Below, one piece after another: positions 49,734 through 59,104 of a stretch of 64,000 nt of DNA; the first letter of the stretch is position 1; each line of letters starts with the position of its first letter. A program made the position numbers and the translations under genes. A model generated the notes under the pieces. The model was not told the DNA's origin. It saw only the letters and a list, made by a program, of their open reading frames with translations, and searched no databases. Location of the stretch: NCBI GenBank assembly GCA_033439795.1, contig JAUTDP010000011.1, positions 1,364,001 through 1,428,000 on the forward strand. Reading direction: 5' to 3'. The stretch is from Sordaria brevicollis (Eukaryota > Ascomycota > Sordariomycetes > Sordariales > Sordariaceae).

Positions 49734-52700
49734 TCACATCACAATGCACTTGTCCTCCCTCGGCGTACCAGGAACTCCTGCCGCGGGAACTGGAATTCCC
49801 TGCCTCATCGGCCTTTGTGGTGCCATATTCGGATTCCCAGGGAACCCAGACTGGGGTCTAGCGGCTTGGTTGACCGATGTACTCGCGGGAGCCTGGGTCG
49901 GGTTTCTCGGTCCCATTGAGCCCGCAGTCGAACCCAACCTCTGCGGAGGGCTTGCGGCTCCGGCGCGAGGAGCTGCAGCTCCAGCACCGTTGGCAACAGG
50001 GGCTCGAGCCGCAGTAGGGCTGCTTCCCGGATGGCTGGGATGCCCTTCAGGAGGAATATATGGTGCCTGTGTGGCAGCAATGTCGTAACTAGGCGGAGCA
50101 TCGTCTACTCCGTCGTCCGCTGGGCGGGTTGTGAATGGTTGTGGTTGTTGACCGGGAAGAGAGGGGATCAGCGATCTGACTGTCTGGCTCGAGGCCCTAG
50201 GCCCAGTCCTGTTCGCCGTTGGACTCGCTCCTCCTCCATTATTCGCAGAAGTGTTCACTGAACTGGCACTTCGGCGCACGGAAGGAGCCGTGGAATTAAC
50301 CGAGAGTGAGCTGCGCGATGCTAGGTCCCCCCTTCCGCTCGCAAGACTTAAGGTGCTGCCGGCCCTACCACCCCGTACACTGCCCCGTACACTGCCCCGT
50401 ACACTGCCGCCACGGACATTTCCACGGCCCTGGTTTTGTTGTCCGTTCGAGGTGCGCGCTTGCTGCTCGATGAACTGCTCCGAAAGTTCTTGTTCCCGAC
50501 GTCTTCGTTCTTGCTCTTCTCTATGGCGCTGTTCCTCCTCTTCCTGTAGCTGCAGTGCTAGAGCAAGGTCGTGATCCTCCTGCTCATGCGAAGGCGATGT
50601 TGGGGGGTCAGCTTGCACCTCCCCACTGTTGTTACGTCCTCTACGGCCCTGTACTGTCGTCCACTCACTGCCCTCTCTTGAGTTGCCTGCGTGGCTTGAT
50701 CCGCGCGGGACTGCAGGATTGCTGCTCGAGTCATGTGGAGTGCCGCTAACGGGGCGGAAGTCTCCAGAAAAGAATTCGGCTCGTTCCCCGTTTACATCAA
50801 CCAGCGACTCCCATACGATCTCGTCATGTGTGGCGTATCCAGCATCAGTAACAAGTGTCATTAGTTCATGAGTCTGCGGGTGCTTGTAAACAGTGGTAAA
50901 GTGGTCGTTCCGGAAGAGAATGGCCACAGATCCCGGCTTCATCGAGCTTCTTATGACATCGAGTCCCCATTTTGTGAGTTGCGTGGCTGAGGCATTGCAG
51001 AAGTCTTTGATCGCAAAGATATCTTGAAGCATTTGCTGTTCATCTTCTGTCAAACCCTGTTCATCAGGACTGCTCAGCTTGGCCTCCAACTCTTCCTCGC
51101 GGAACAGGAGGTTTTGAGCATCGTCATACGATGCTGCTTGTCTCTCGAATGCCCCGTACACTGGATCATTCCTAGGGGGCAGCCAGCCGTGTATTAAGGG
51201 GATGGAGAAAGTGGAATACAGCCTCATTTCTCTTGTGGTTTCGAATGTTCCCGGGATTTGGCCACGTCTTTCCGCCGGAGGCAGATCGCTTAGTGATGTA
51301 CGGTTGAAGGCTTCTTCCATTTGCTTCGTTGGGACAAACCGCGGGTTGACATTCATGCCAGTATGAAGACTCTGTAGAAAGTTGTAGAGCTCGCTAATGT
51401 CCGGCAAAACGGCATCTTCACCTAGTCGCCGCTCGGACATGAGTTCGTCGAAGACCGCATCAATAAGCAGCCCAAGACTGACTTGCTCTCGCGATCGAAG
51501 CGTCTCCGCCAGAACCGTATTGTCCTGATGGGCAGGGGTCGAGAGAATAAGAGCGTTGACAAGCGCAAGGAGGGGACATGGTCCATTCGCATTCTGGATC
51601 AGAATCGGCGATGTCCTTGGATTGGTTTCTGCCGTGGCATCATACCAGTTGATCCTCTTGATTTGGTACGTCTCGGATCTGTCGACTTGGCGTAGTGGCT
51701 GCGCAGATGAACTGGCCTGCGCTTCGGTAGACCTAGGTGGCAGCTCGGGCGCATTCTCTTCGGTTCTTCTTTCCGGGAGTGGAGGGGCTTGGTCGACGGT
51801 AGCCGCTGAACTAGAGGGAGCGGTAGAGGCGGTGGTAGAAGCCATGGCAGGCGGCGGCGTAGGAGGCACGATAGCTCCTATTATTGCAGGCACGGGCGGT
51901 GGAGGTGCTGCCGTGTGAGTTTCGGCAATCGGCTTAGGAGAGCTCTCGTCTTCGTCGGCGAAATCTTCCCAAGTGCTCCTTCGTGATGGAGGACCAGGAC
52001 GTGGGTCGATGTCAATCAAGTTCCAGTCCTCTCCCGTAGTAGCAGGTTTTACTGGCGCTCTCCCTCGGGCAAGATCGCCTAGGTCATCCCATGCGTGAGA
52101 ATCATCAAGTGTCTCCTCTCCTGTAATTGTTGGCAAAAGTTCGGGGGCCTTTTGTGCACGCTGTTCGTCCCACTTTGCAGGATCCTCCTCAGACGGCAGT
52201 GAGAGCAACGTCGTCGGCGGGCTTGTTGACGATCCAGGTATGGGTTGTTGAGATGGGGTTGGAGACCTCCAAGGATCGCCTCCGGTATGGCTGGCTTGCA
52301 AATCCGGTATCAGTGGCTGTGAAGGGTCATTTTCCTGGTGGCTTGGTGAAGGTTTCCAAGGGTTCTTGCTTTGTTCAGAACCCTCAGATATGCTCAGGTT
52401 CGAAAACGATGGGAATAAGACAGGTGGTACGGGTGGTGAATATGTTGGCTGGGCCGGAACAGTATCCTCTCTGTCAGCTAGCGAGCTTCCTGAAGCCTTT
52501 TTCTTGAACGGATTAGTTTCTGGATGTCCGTGGGAGCCTCCCGGTCGCAGTATGGTTGGTATCCGGTTGATATCGCCTCCTACCTTGTCTGGTTCCGTCG
52601 CACCGGACATTGACGGTTGGGCGTTGCCGCCGGGCCTCAGAACGGTAGGGACCCGGCCAATGTCACCTGGTTGTCCAACTGTTGCAGACTTGTTTCCTTC

Positions 52701-52949
52701 CGGGTGGTAATCGGCCCATACGTTGTCGTCCTCGATGCCTGATAAGTTGGAGAAGCTTTGGCCAGGTCTCAGAGATCGTGGAACATCACCGGCTTGTCCA
52801 TCGGACTCTCCCTGCCGTTCCTGCCCCTCACGCTCGTCGTTCCAGACCATGTTCGCTTCCGAGTTCATGGTGGTGGAAGACCAAGATGGTTCTCGTCGCA
52901 CTGCTGGATCCAGAGTGGCATTTGCTGGAAGGGGCTTTCTGGCCACCAT
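49734..52949 (-). CDS. MINDY-type deubiquitinase with CaaX terminus
   Basis: Deubiquitinase of the MINDY/DUF544 family (yeast Miy1), which trims K48-linked chains. Single exon, 1071 residues. The first 420 residues are disordered, Pro/Ser-rich, with repeated VPTVLRPGG and IPTILRPGG motifs. The catalytic domain begins at about residue 430 (YQIKRINWYD). Its oxyanion Gln452 and catalytic Cys458 lie in QNANGPCPLLALVNAL, and catalytic His683 in RNDHFTTVYKH. A Gln/Glu-rich helix (ALALQLQEEEEQRHREEQER) at about 800 looks like a ubiquitin-interacting motif. It is followed by a Gly/Arg/Ser stretch with three GSVR units. The end DKCIVM is a CaaX box, so lipidation and membrane attachment are expected. 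No upstream in-frame ATG was seen; a leader intron is possible just before 52949. Confidence 0.92.
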   Translation of the reverse strand: MVARKPLPANATLDPAVRREPSWSSTTMNSEANMVWNDEREGQERQGESDGQAGDVPRSLRPGQSFSNLSGIEDDNVWADYHPEGNKSATVGQPGDIGRVPTVLRPGGNAQPSMSGATEPDKVGGDINRIPTILRPGGSHGHPETNPFKKKASGSSLADREDTVPAQPTYSPPVPPVLFPSFSNLSISEGSEQSKNPWKPSPSHQENDPSQPLIPDLQASHTGGDPWRSPTPSQQPIPGSSTSPPTTLLSLPSEEDPAKWDEQRAQKAPELLPTITGEETLDDSHAWDDLGDLARGRAPVKPATTGEDWNLIDIDPRPGPPSRRSTWEDFADEDESSPKPIAETHTAAPPPPVPAIIGAIVPPTPPPAMASTTASTAPSSSAATVDQAPPLPERRTEENAPELPPRSTEAQASSSAQPLRQVDRSETYQIKRINWYDATAETNPRTSPILIQNANGPCPLLALVNALILSTPAHQDNTVLAETLRSREQVSLGLLIDAVFDELMSERRLGEDAVLPDISELYNFLQSLHTGMNVNPRFVPTKQMEEAFNRTSLSDLPPAERRGQIPGTFETTREMRLYSTFSIPLIHGWLPPRNDPVYGAFERQAASYDDAQNLLFREEELEAKLSSPDEQGLTEDEQQMLQDIFAIKDFCNASATQLTKWGLDVIRSSMKPGSVAILFRNDHFTTVYKHPQTHELMTLVTDAGYATHDEIVWESLVDVNGERAEFFSGDFRPVSGTPHDSSSNPAVPRGSSHAGNSREGSEWTTVQGRRGRNNSGEVQADPPTSPSHEQEDHDLALALQLQEEEEQRHREEQERRRREQELSEQFIEQQARTSNGQQNQGRGNVRGGSVRGSVRGSVRGGRAGSTLSLASGRGDLASRSSLSVNSTAPSVRRSASSVNTSANNGGGASPTANRTGPRASSQTVRSLIPSLPGQQPQPFTTRPADDGVDDAPPSYDIAATQAPYIPPEGHPSHPGSSPTAARAPVANGAGAAAPRAGAASPPQRLGSTAGSMGPRNPTQAPASTSVNQAARPQSGFPGNPNMAPQRPMRQGIPVPAAGVPGTPREDKCIVM
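50371..50406. repeat. 12 bp minisatellite, three copies, inside MINDY gene
   Basis: CCCCGTACACTG is repeated three times without change, giving tandem Gly-Ser-Val-Arg on the coding strand. Confidence 0.9.
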
Positions 52950-54551
52950 ATCTCGAGGATCGCTGATGAAAGCCGAAAGAGAATCAAGTCGTTTGGGTGA
53001 GAAAAAGGTCGACCGTCTCTAGGATGTAAGCCCGAGGAAGCCGAGTAAGCGATTCCCAGCTGTTTTGACTCGACTAGGACCCTCTTCACTACGTAAACCC
53101 GGTCTTCAGATTATAGCTGGTGCAGATTTCGTGACGCCTCTCCGCGGGTTCGAACACAGATTCAAAGAGGTCGGGTTGTGAATATGTCGGTTGAAGCGAC
53201 ACAAAGCAGTGTTCGTAGTAGAAGTCGAGGTCGAGAACGGTTCGAGGATTAAGTGAACAGTTGCGTCATTGGCGCACAACGGTTTGAGGGTCTGGGGTGT
53301 TGCTGGGATAGCGCTGCGATTGTAGCACTAAGTTGGAGCCTAACATGGGTGCCGTTAGTGGATTGATCACTACAGGATCCAGCGCAGGAGCAATTGGAGG
53401 ACACTGGCTTCTTCCGAGGGTGTACTCACAAGAGAAACGATTGTGTTTGCGAGGGTCAAAATCGCTCTTTTCGATATAGAGAGTTGGGTGTTGTTTGGTG
53501 TATAGTTCCCAAGAGCACAATGGGAATCGTCAATGTGGAGGAATGGTCGAGACGGGACGGAATCCCACCAGCTGGAAAAAGGTGTGGCAGTGCGCGGACT
53601 TAGACCCCTCAAGGTTCCCGCTGTAGTGGGACGTTATCGCTCATACAGAGGCACTATCTTATCTTGGCGACCTCTGTGCTTGGCCACAAAGGGTTGACTT
53701 GGAAGGCGCTGACACTCCTGCCACCAACTTGAACAATAGTATAAAATGTTGATGAGAAACCGGTAAATTTGTCAAGGGGAAGGAAACTGCATTGGCAACG
53801 TCATATTATAAAAGACCAGACAGGTTGTTTGGGGGTTGGTGTGTACTGCAGCCCGAACGCAGTATGGCATGGAGCTTGCATGTGCGAATTGTGTTGTTGG
53901 CCACTTTGACGGCCTCCCATGGGTCAGGACGGGCCGGTACTGCAGCAGCTACCCCTCACCACTCATCCTTCCAAGCCTTCCACAGGCCTCGTCATCTCCT
54001 GCCTCGCCTGCCTGGGAGATCCAGGGCGCGGCCAGGGACATGACGGGAAACCCCCATGCATAATAGGCACCCGTGGTTCCAAGAATTCTGCTTGACAGAA
54101 ACTTCCGTCGGGATGTAGACATCCCATTTCCCTTGCCCCCAAACATGTGACCTTGCTAGCGAACCCCGTGGCTTTAAATCAATATTGGGATAATATTGGA
54201 ATGAGCTAGATGCCTGCCTTCGGCAAGTCTTCTTCATCCATTGCTATACATCAGCTCAAAGGCCAGACCGTCACAAGAATAGGGTTGTCCGGCGCTCCAT
54301 GTATATACATATATATATATTAGAATTATACAAACTTCGTTTCTCATAAGACGTCAAGCCAGAAGTACCTATCAAGTACACGTCCCAACTCCCGCTTCAT
54401 CTGTCAAGTCTAATCAAGAAAAGGTCTTCCACGAAACTGCATCCCCATGTCTACAGTTCAGAATAATACCCAGCGCTTGAACCCAACAAAGAGCAACAAC
54501 TTCCCATAGCAATACATCTCTCCGCAACCCAGGCATCATGCCCGCTCACTC
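52950..54551. other. intergenic, MINDY promoter and J-protein 3' side
   Basis: 1.6 kb between two - strand genes. Short frames only. An alternating TA run at about 54302-54321 lies close to the J-protein 3' end. No gene was recognised. Confidence 0.5.
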
Positions 54552-55709
54552 CTAGTATTTCGATCCTCCTGAAGAGTAAAGGGTCTTGATCCGGATACAA
54601 GCTGGCGTCTCGTACCTCTCAGCCTTGGCCAACTTCTCCTGGTCCGTAGTGAACCATCCCTGAGCCTCCTCAATCAACCGCCTCTTCTCCGCCATCTCCC
54701 GCTCGCATTGTTGCTGTAAGCTCTGGACAAAGATGACCTCGGCCTTCTGATCCAGGTTGTACAGCTTCGAAGCCGAATAATGCCTGACATCGTTCGGGTT
54801 GACAAAATAGTTGACCTTGACGTTGGGCATCTTACGCGCCATTGTGTAAGGGGCCTTGGCCTGCTCAAAGGCCATAGATGGTGTTGAGGGTGCTGATGTC
54901 ATCCCGGAGAACAGCGAGGAGATCATGGGGAAGATGAAGAGAACAATGATCGGCAAGAGGCTCATCAACGTGCTCCACATGGTGTTGCCTTCTTGTTGCT
55001 GGCCAGCCTGCCGAGGACGAGTCCTGGGCCTTCCTCCGCCGAACTGGTGTACCCGAATACCGGGCCCTCCGCCAAAGTTGAAGACGAACTGCGGCCCACC
55101 GTCGAAAGCTGTAAAAGGAGAAGCAGTGTTAGTGTACCGAAACTTCCAAATCCCGTCAGAATCGTAGATAGTGTTGCACATACCAGCTCCAAACGGACCA
55201 CCACCAAAACCACCTCCGCCAAAGAACCTCGCAAACATTTCCTCGGGGCTAATGTCTGCGTCATCCCCCCACATGCCACCGTGATGTGCCCTTGCCGCTC
55301 CTCCCCTATTCGCAAAGCCAGCAAACGGATTCTGCTGCTGCGCGCTGGCGAACCTGCTGTCCGGGTCGGTTCCGAAGCGATCGTACTTATCGCGCTTCTC
55401 CTTGTCGCCCAGGACGCTGAAGGCGCGCGCAACCATCTTGAAGGCCTCATCGGCATGCTCGTGGCCGTTCTTGTCCGGATGTGTCAACAACGACTGCTTG
55501 CGGTAAGCCTTCTTTATCTCGGCGTCGGTACATGTCTTGGACACCTCGAGGATCTCATAAAAGGCGGTAGGTTCGCATTTTCGGATTCGCAGCACGGCGG
55601 CCTTCTGTTCGACTGTGTACTTGCGCTCTTGGTTTCCTTGGTTGTGCTGGCGGTTGTGCGCGGATGATCCGTTAGAGGCATCGGCCCCGGAGGTCGTGGC
55701 TGTGGGCAT
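54552..55709 (-). CDS. ER membrane J-protein (Hlj1/DNAJB12 type)
   Basis: Hsp40 co-chaperone that recruits Hsp70 at the ER membrane for protein quality control. Two exons (55709-55184 and 55108-54552) give 360 residues. The J-domain spans about residues 48-115, with [20 protein letters not shown] and the essential HPD in [10 protein letters not shown] Gly/Phe-rich linker with [13 protein letters not shown] follows. One membrane span ([20 protein letters not shown]) and the C-terminal DUF1977-type domain ([21 protein letters not shown]) complete the family layout. The 75 bp intron (55109-55183) has a GTATGT donor, an ACTAAC branch site and a TACAG acceptor. It is a multiple of three without a stop, so the unspliced message would code for 385 residues with an insert in the Gly-rich linker. 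Confidence 0.92.
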   Translation of the reverse strand: MPTATTSGADASNGSSAHNRQHNQGNQERKYTVEQKAAVLRIRKCEPTAFYEILEVSKTCTDAEIKKAYRKQSLLTHPDKNGHEHADEAFKMVARAFSVLGDKEKRDKYDRFGTDPDSRFASAQQQNPFAGFANRGGAARAHHGGMWGDDADISPEEMFARFFGGGGFGGGPFGAGMCNTIYDSDGIWKFRYTNTASPFTAFDGGPQFVFNFGGGPGIRVHQFGGGRPRTRPRQAGQQQEGNTMWSTLMSLLPIIVLFIFPMISSLFSGMTSAPSTPSMAFEQAKAPYTMARKMPNVKVNYFVNPNDVRHYSASKLYNLDQKAEVIFVQSLQQQCEREMAEKRRLIEEAQGWFTTDQEKLAKAERYETPACIRIKTLYSSGGSKY

Positions 55710-56686
55710 GATGTGCCCTTTGTCTAGTAGCTCTGGTCTTTTGGACGACTAATAGGGTATGTTCGAAGATACGGTCGACAACACAGGCCAAATGCGATTC
55801 TGTGGTTATAGACGGCGGATCGTCTTGTTGGCCGATCGTTCGTCGCGAAGAGCTGAGGTTGTAGATAGTGACGCAACGACGTAGAAGGCGGTGTCCGTGA
55901 CAACGTCGGGATTTCGTTGAAGCTGAGCAAAGAATAAGCCGGGGGCGATGGGGTCGACGACAAAGTATTAGTTGGTACTATCCGGATCACAAGCCCGGGT
56001 CGGAGAAAGAGGTTCTACGGCGTTCTGATGCTAGATGCCGGGTTCAGGTCTGTCAGGATCGCGATTTGTGTAATGCATTGACAAGGAGAGCAGGACAGGG
56101 GAGTCGAAAGCGTGGCTTTTTTCTGGAACCCCCAACCCGTGAGCTGTGTGGCCCCTTGTCGGTCCCAAAAGTGTATGTACTAGCCTTATCAATGGCAGCT
56201 AGATTAGACAGCCGGTATAATCTGTTTTTCTTTGAAATCGGTCCTGAGAATTATACAAATTTTTTTCTCTTTAGAGGTATTTCTCTCCCGGCAGATATGC
56301 TTGAGAATCCATGCATAACGACGAGAACAGCATCATACCGAACGGGTCGCACCAACAGCATGGAACTTCCACGCTCACCTTTCTTTCCATTCCATTCATA
56401 CATGGCCCGTGCACTTGCTGGCCGGAACTGGAGAATGACACCTGCAATCGTGGGAATTGGAGACAGGACTGGACGCCAGGGACGGGGAGCGGCAAGCAAG
56501 GATAAGTATGGATCCAGTCTGCTTAGTCATCCACCAAACAGTGTCGTCACAGCTTCCATCAATTGACATGAGCCGATTCAGAAGCTGCAGATAGCTGCTC
56601 AAAAAAATCGTCAAACGGAAACAAGCATTTCGTGAGGATATCGGAAAATTTCTACAACCAATATCTTACTCCCTAAATTTCCCAAC
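55710..56686. other. divergent promoter region, J-protein / Aim19-like
   Basis: 977 bp between divergent genes. A 166-codon frame at 56066-56566 (+) shows no family features and is not called. No repeat or RNA gene was seen. Confidence 0.5.
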
Positions 56687-57208
56687 ATGTCAACCGAAGA
56701 AGAAGTCAAGACCTCTGCCCTGGACCGCCTCAGAGGCTGGGGATGTAAGTTTCTCACTCACTCTTCACACATTATTCACTTACACCCAAGGTTTTCTTCA
56801 CCATATGGACTAACATCGCAAATTAAATAAACAGCTTCCTCCATGCCCGGCATGGGCCTAGCAACCCTCATCACCGCCCTGCACTGGCGTCCCTTCCAGG
56901 CTCTTCCCATGCTCTTCACCCCTCTGCTCATGTTCTCGAGCTACCTCAGCGTGGCCGGCTTCAAGATCGACAGCGCCGGCATGACGGCCGCCTGGAGTGG
57001 CATCTACTTGCTTCTGGCTGCCCGCCGCCGTCCTGCCGCGCTCAAGAACAAGTTCTCTGCTCGCGGCGCCGTGCGGGCCACCGCCATGGGCCTGAGCGCG
57101 GTCAACGTGCTTGCGGGCACTTACACCTACGTGACGGGCGATCGCAAGGCCGAGGAGCAGGAGAGGAAGGAGATGGACAAGTGGGGCATGTACAGCGATA
57201 GCGAATGA
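56687..57208 (+). CDS. Aim19-like small mitochondrial membrane protein
   Basis: Two exons (56687-56744 and 56835-57208, intron 90 bp) give 143 residues, beginning MSTEEEVKTSALDRLRGWG. Hydrophobic segments are PMLFTPLLMFSSYLSVAGF, TAAWSGIYLLLAARR and ATAMGLSAVNVLAGTYTYV. The pattern of a central G-x-x-A-x-W-S-x-x-Y-L motif resembles yeast Aim19 (altered inheritance of mitochondria 19), a protein of unknown biochemical role. The tail is charged (KAEEQERKEMDKWGMYSDSE). The family call is moderate because it relies on a few conserved positions. The start is the first ATG in frame with the second exon and has good context. Confidence 0.75.
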
Positions 57209-57978
57209 AGGATCGACAGGAACGGTTAGGATTGAGGGCGTAGGCGAAGTGGATTTTGCTATGTTCGACCGATCGGTCGACATGACATACAGGAGCCAAA
57301 GTCCTGGCGTGCTACGGTGGATGGCCCGTTGTAAGCCCACTAGACGCGTAGTCGGGACTTGTTGGGAAGAAAGGAGCAAGACATATCCGGTGTTTGGGAT
57401 CTCCTGCAGCAGTAGATGTGTCTGTACCATATTGTATCATAAAAAGCAAGCATTTCACGGCGTCACAGGGTGGGAAACGGCAAACAAGGAGAAATTCACA
57501 CATGCGCAAAGCCACTTCACAGATGGTAAACTTCGCTTTGAGGCAGCACATGCCAAGTGCTTGCTGGGTTTCGGCTCACCCCTCTGATGGTGGTGAGCCT
57601 TGTGGCATAATTCACCAGCCACAGTAGGATACAATATGCGCAGACCCCGCGCTGCAACAACACTCGTAATCATAGTAGGAACATAGGAAACCGCCCCAGT
57701 GAATACAATGGAAAACCACACGAACGCCAGGAGACACTCAGCACTTGATAGTCTCCACTTCCAACCTTTCTAATCGCTTCCATGCAAGTGATGACCGATC
57801 CCAGGCTCTCGACTTAACCAAGACACTCTGACTTCCGTTCCTTTAACAATTGCAATCCTCTCGGCTGCCTGATCCAGCTGGGCCAAGCGAATATAAGGCC
57901 CGTGAAAGGTGCGGGGCCAAAAGGAGTAATAGCACGACCAAGAAAACCTGAGGATTAATAGAGCCGGATGCTGAAAAG
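57209..57978. other. intergenic between convergent genes
   Basis: 770 bp with the 3' UTRs of the Aim19-like and phosphatase genes. No other feature was recognised. Confidence 0.5.
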
Positions 57979-59104
57979 CTACTGTGTGAGCAGCTTGCGA
58001 TCCACCGCCTCAGCGGTTGGCAGCGGGATGCCCGAAAAATGATACCAGAATAACAAGAAGATGATGGCCACAACCGTGGAATGGGCGAACTTGGGTGACG
58101 CAAACCGCCGCAACGTCATGTCCTTGGCGAAAAGGTTCGAGATCTGGGCCAGTTCGAATCCCTGGATGTAGTTGACATCTGTCTCGCGGACTTTGGGCTC
58201 GGCGTAGCTCCGATACTCCTCGATGATGTTGTCGACGTCCCAACCAAGAGTTTTGCGAACAATTCCAACCACACAGCCGGTGCGATGCTGTAGAACAAAT
58301 GTTAGCCTGACGGCTCCGCCCAAACAAATATCGTCAGGCAATGAATTACCTTTCCGTGATTGCAGTGGATCAAGAGCGGGTGATTAGCTTGATTGAGCAC
58401 CAGCCGAAGGATGGCCTTCATCGTCGTGATGGGGATGGCCTCCTTCTTGGTGCCCTTCATGTCGAAGACATGGTGCTTGATGCCATTTCTGCTGAGAAAA
58501 GTATCATAGCCCTCGGGGAAATCCTTCTGGACCAATGTGCTGAAACTCTGGTCAGTACGTTGGCACAGGTAAAAGTGTCGATTCGGATTACTTACACCAT
58601 AGTCTTCAACTTGAGACCCTCGATGAACGGGTAGTCTTCGCTCTGGGGAAAACTACTCCGATATACTCCAGGAACAACGACACCAAAATTCTCGGGGCGG
58701 CCATCTGAGTGCATGAGGGGAAGAGCAGGATTTGGCCGCAAGGAGGTTTTGGCACCGTGGCTATAGGCCTGGACGGCATGCGGAGGCTCGATGTCGTGAA
58801 GTGCGTCTGGGAGGCTCAAGTTTTCGTCTTTGCCCAGGTCTGACAGATCCGTATCCAACGACGTTGCGGCAGTCATGGGTGAGCACTCGAGGCTCGTCTG
58901 GCGGCTTGAACGGCTACTTTGGCTTGTTGATGTGCCAATGGAGCCTTTCCTATGCGGTTCCACCTCCGCCTTCTCATCCTCCTTGATCATTTTCTCTAAC
59001 TGGGGCCCAATCGAGGCCTGCTCTGCTTTCTCGCCAACAAATGCTCTTGTATACCTCTTCATGACGGCCTTGTTGCCCCCCACCATTGTAGCCAGGGCTG
59101 TCAT
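57979..59104 (-). CDS. Siw14/Oca-type tyrosine phosphatase with C-terminal membrane anchor
   Basis: Dual-specificity-like phosphatase; family members act on phosphotyrosine or inositol pyrophosphates. Exons 59104-58596, 58539-58350 and 58287-57979 give 335 residues. The conserved region starts FGVVVPGVYRSSFPQSEDYPF and includes LKTMVTLVQKDFPEGYDTFL. The active-site loop C-N-H-G-K-H-R-T-G is split by the second intron between Lys and His. Family residues EYRSYAEPKVRETDVNYI follow. Unlike yeast Siw14 it continues into a hydrophobic span (STVVAIIFLLFWYHFSGI) near the C-terminus, suggesting a tail anchor. The start is uncertain: 59104 is the first in-frame ATG, but the frame is open for over 400 bp further upstream, so an extra 5' exon is possible. 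The acceptor after TTTCAG at 58540 was chosen for the continuity it gives. Confidence 0.85.

Noticed and set aside
53045..53068. Sequence resembling the end of Neurospora 5S rRNA (AAGCGATTCCCAGCTGTT)
   Set aside because: The rest of the 5S sequence is absent upstream, so this is a chance match.
53145..53160. GGGTTCGAACAC, also B-box-like
   Set aside because: The spacing and the partner A-box are missing, and no acceptor stem was found.
56066..56566. 166-codon frame on the + strand
   Set aside because: No recognisable domain, irregular composition, and it fills the promoter of two divergent genes; likely chance.
58150..58165. TTCGAATC-like tRNA B-box
   Set aside because: It lies inside the phosphatase coding sequence, and no cloverleaf can be formed around it.
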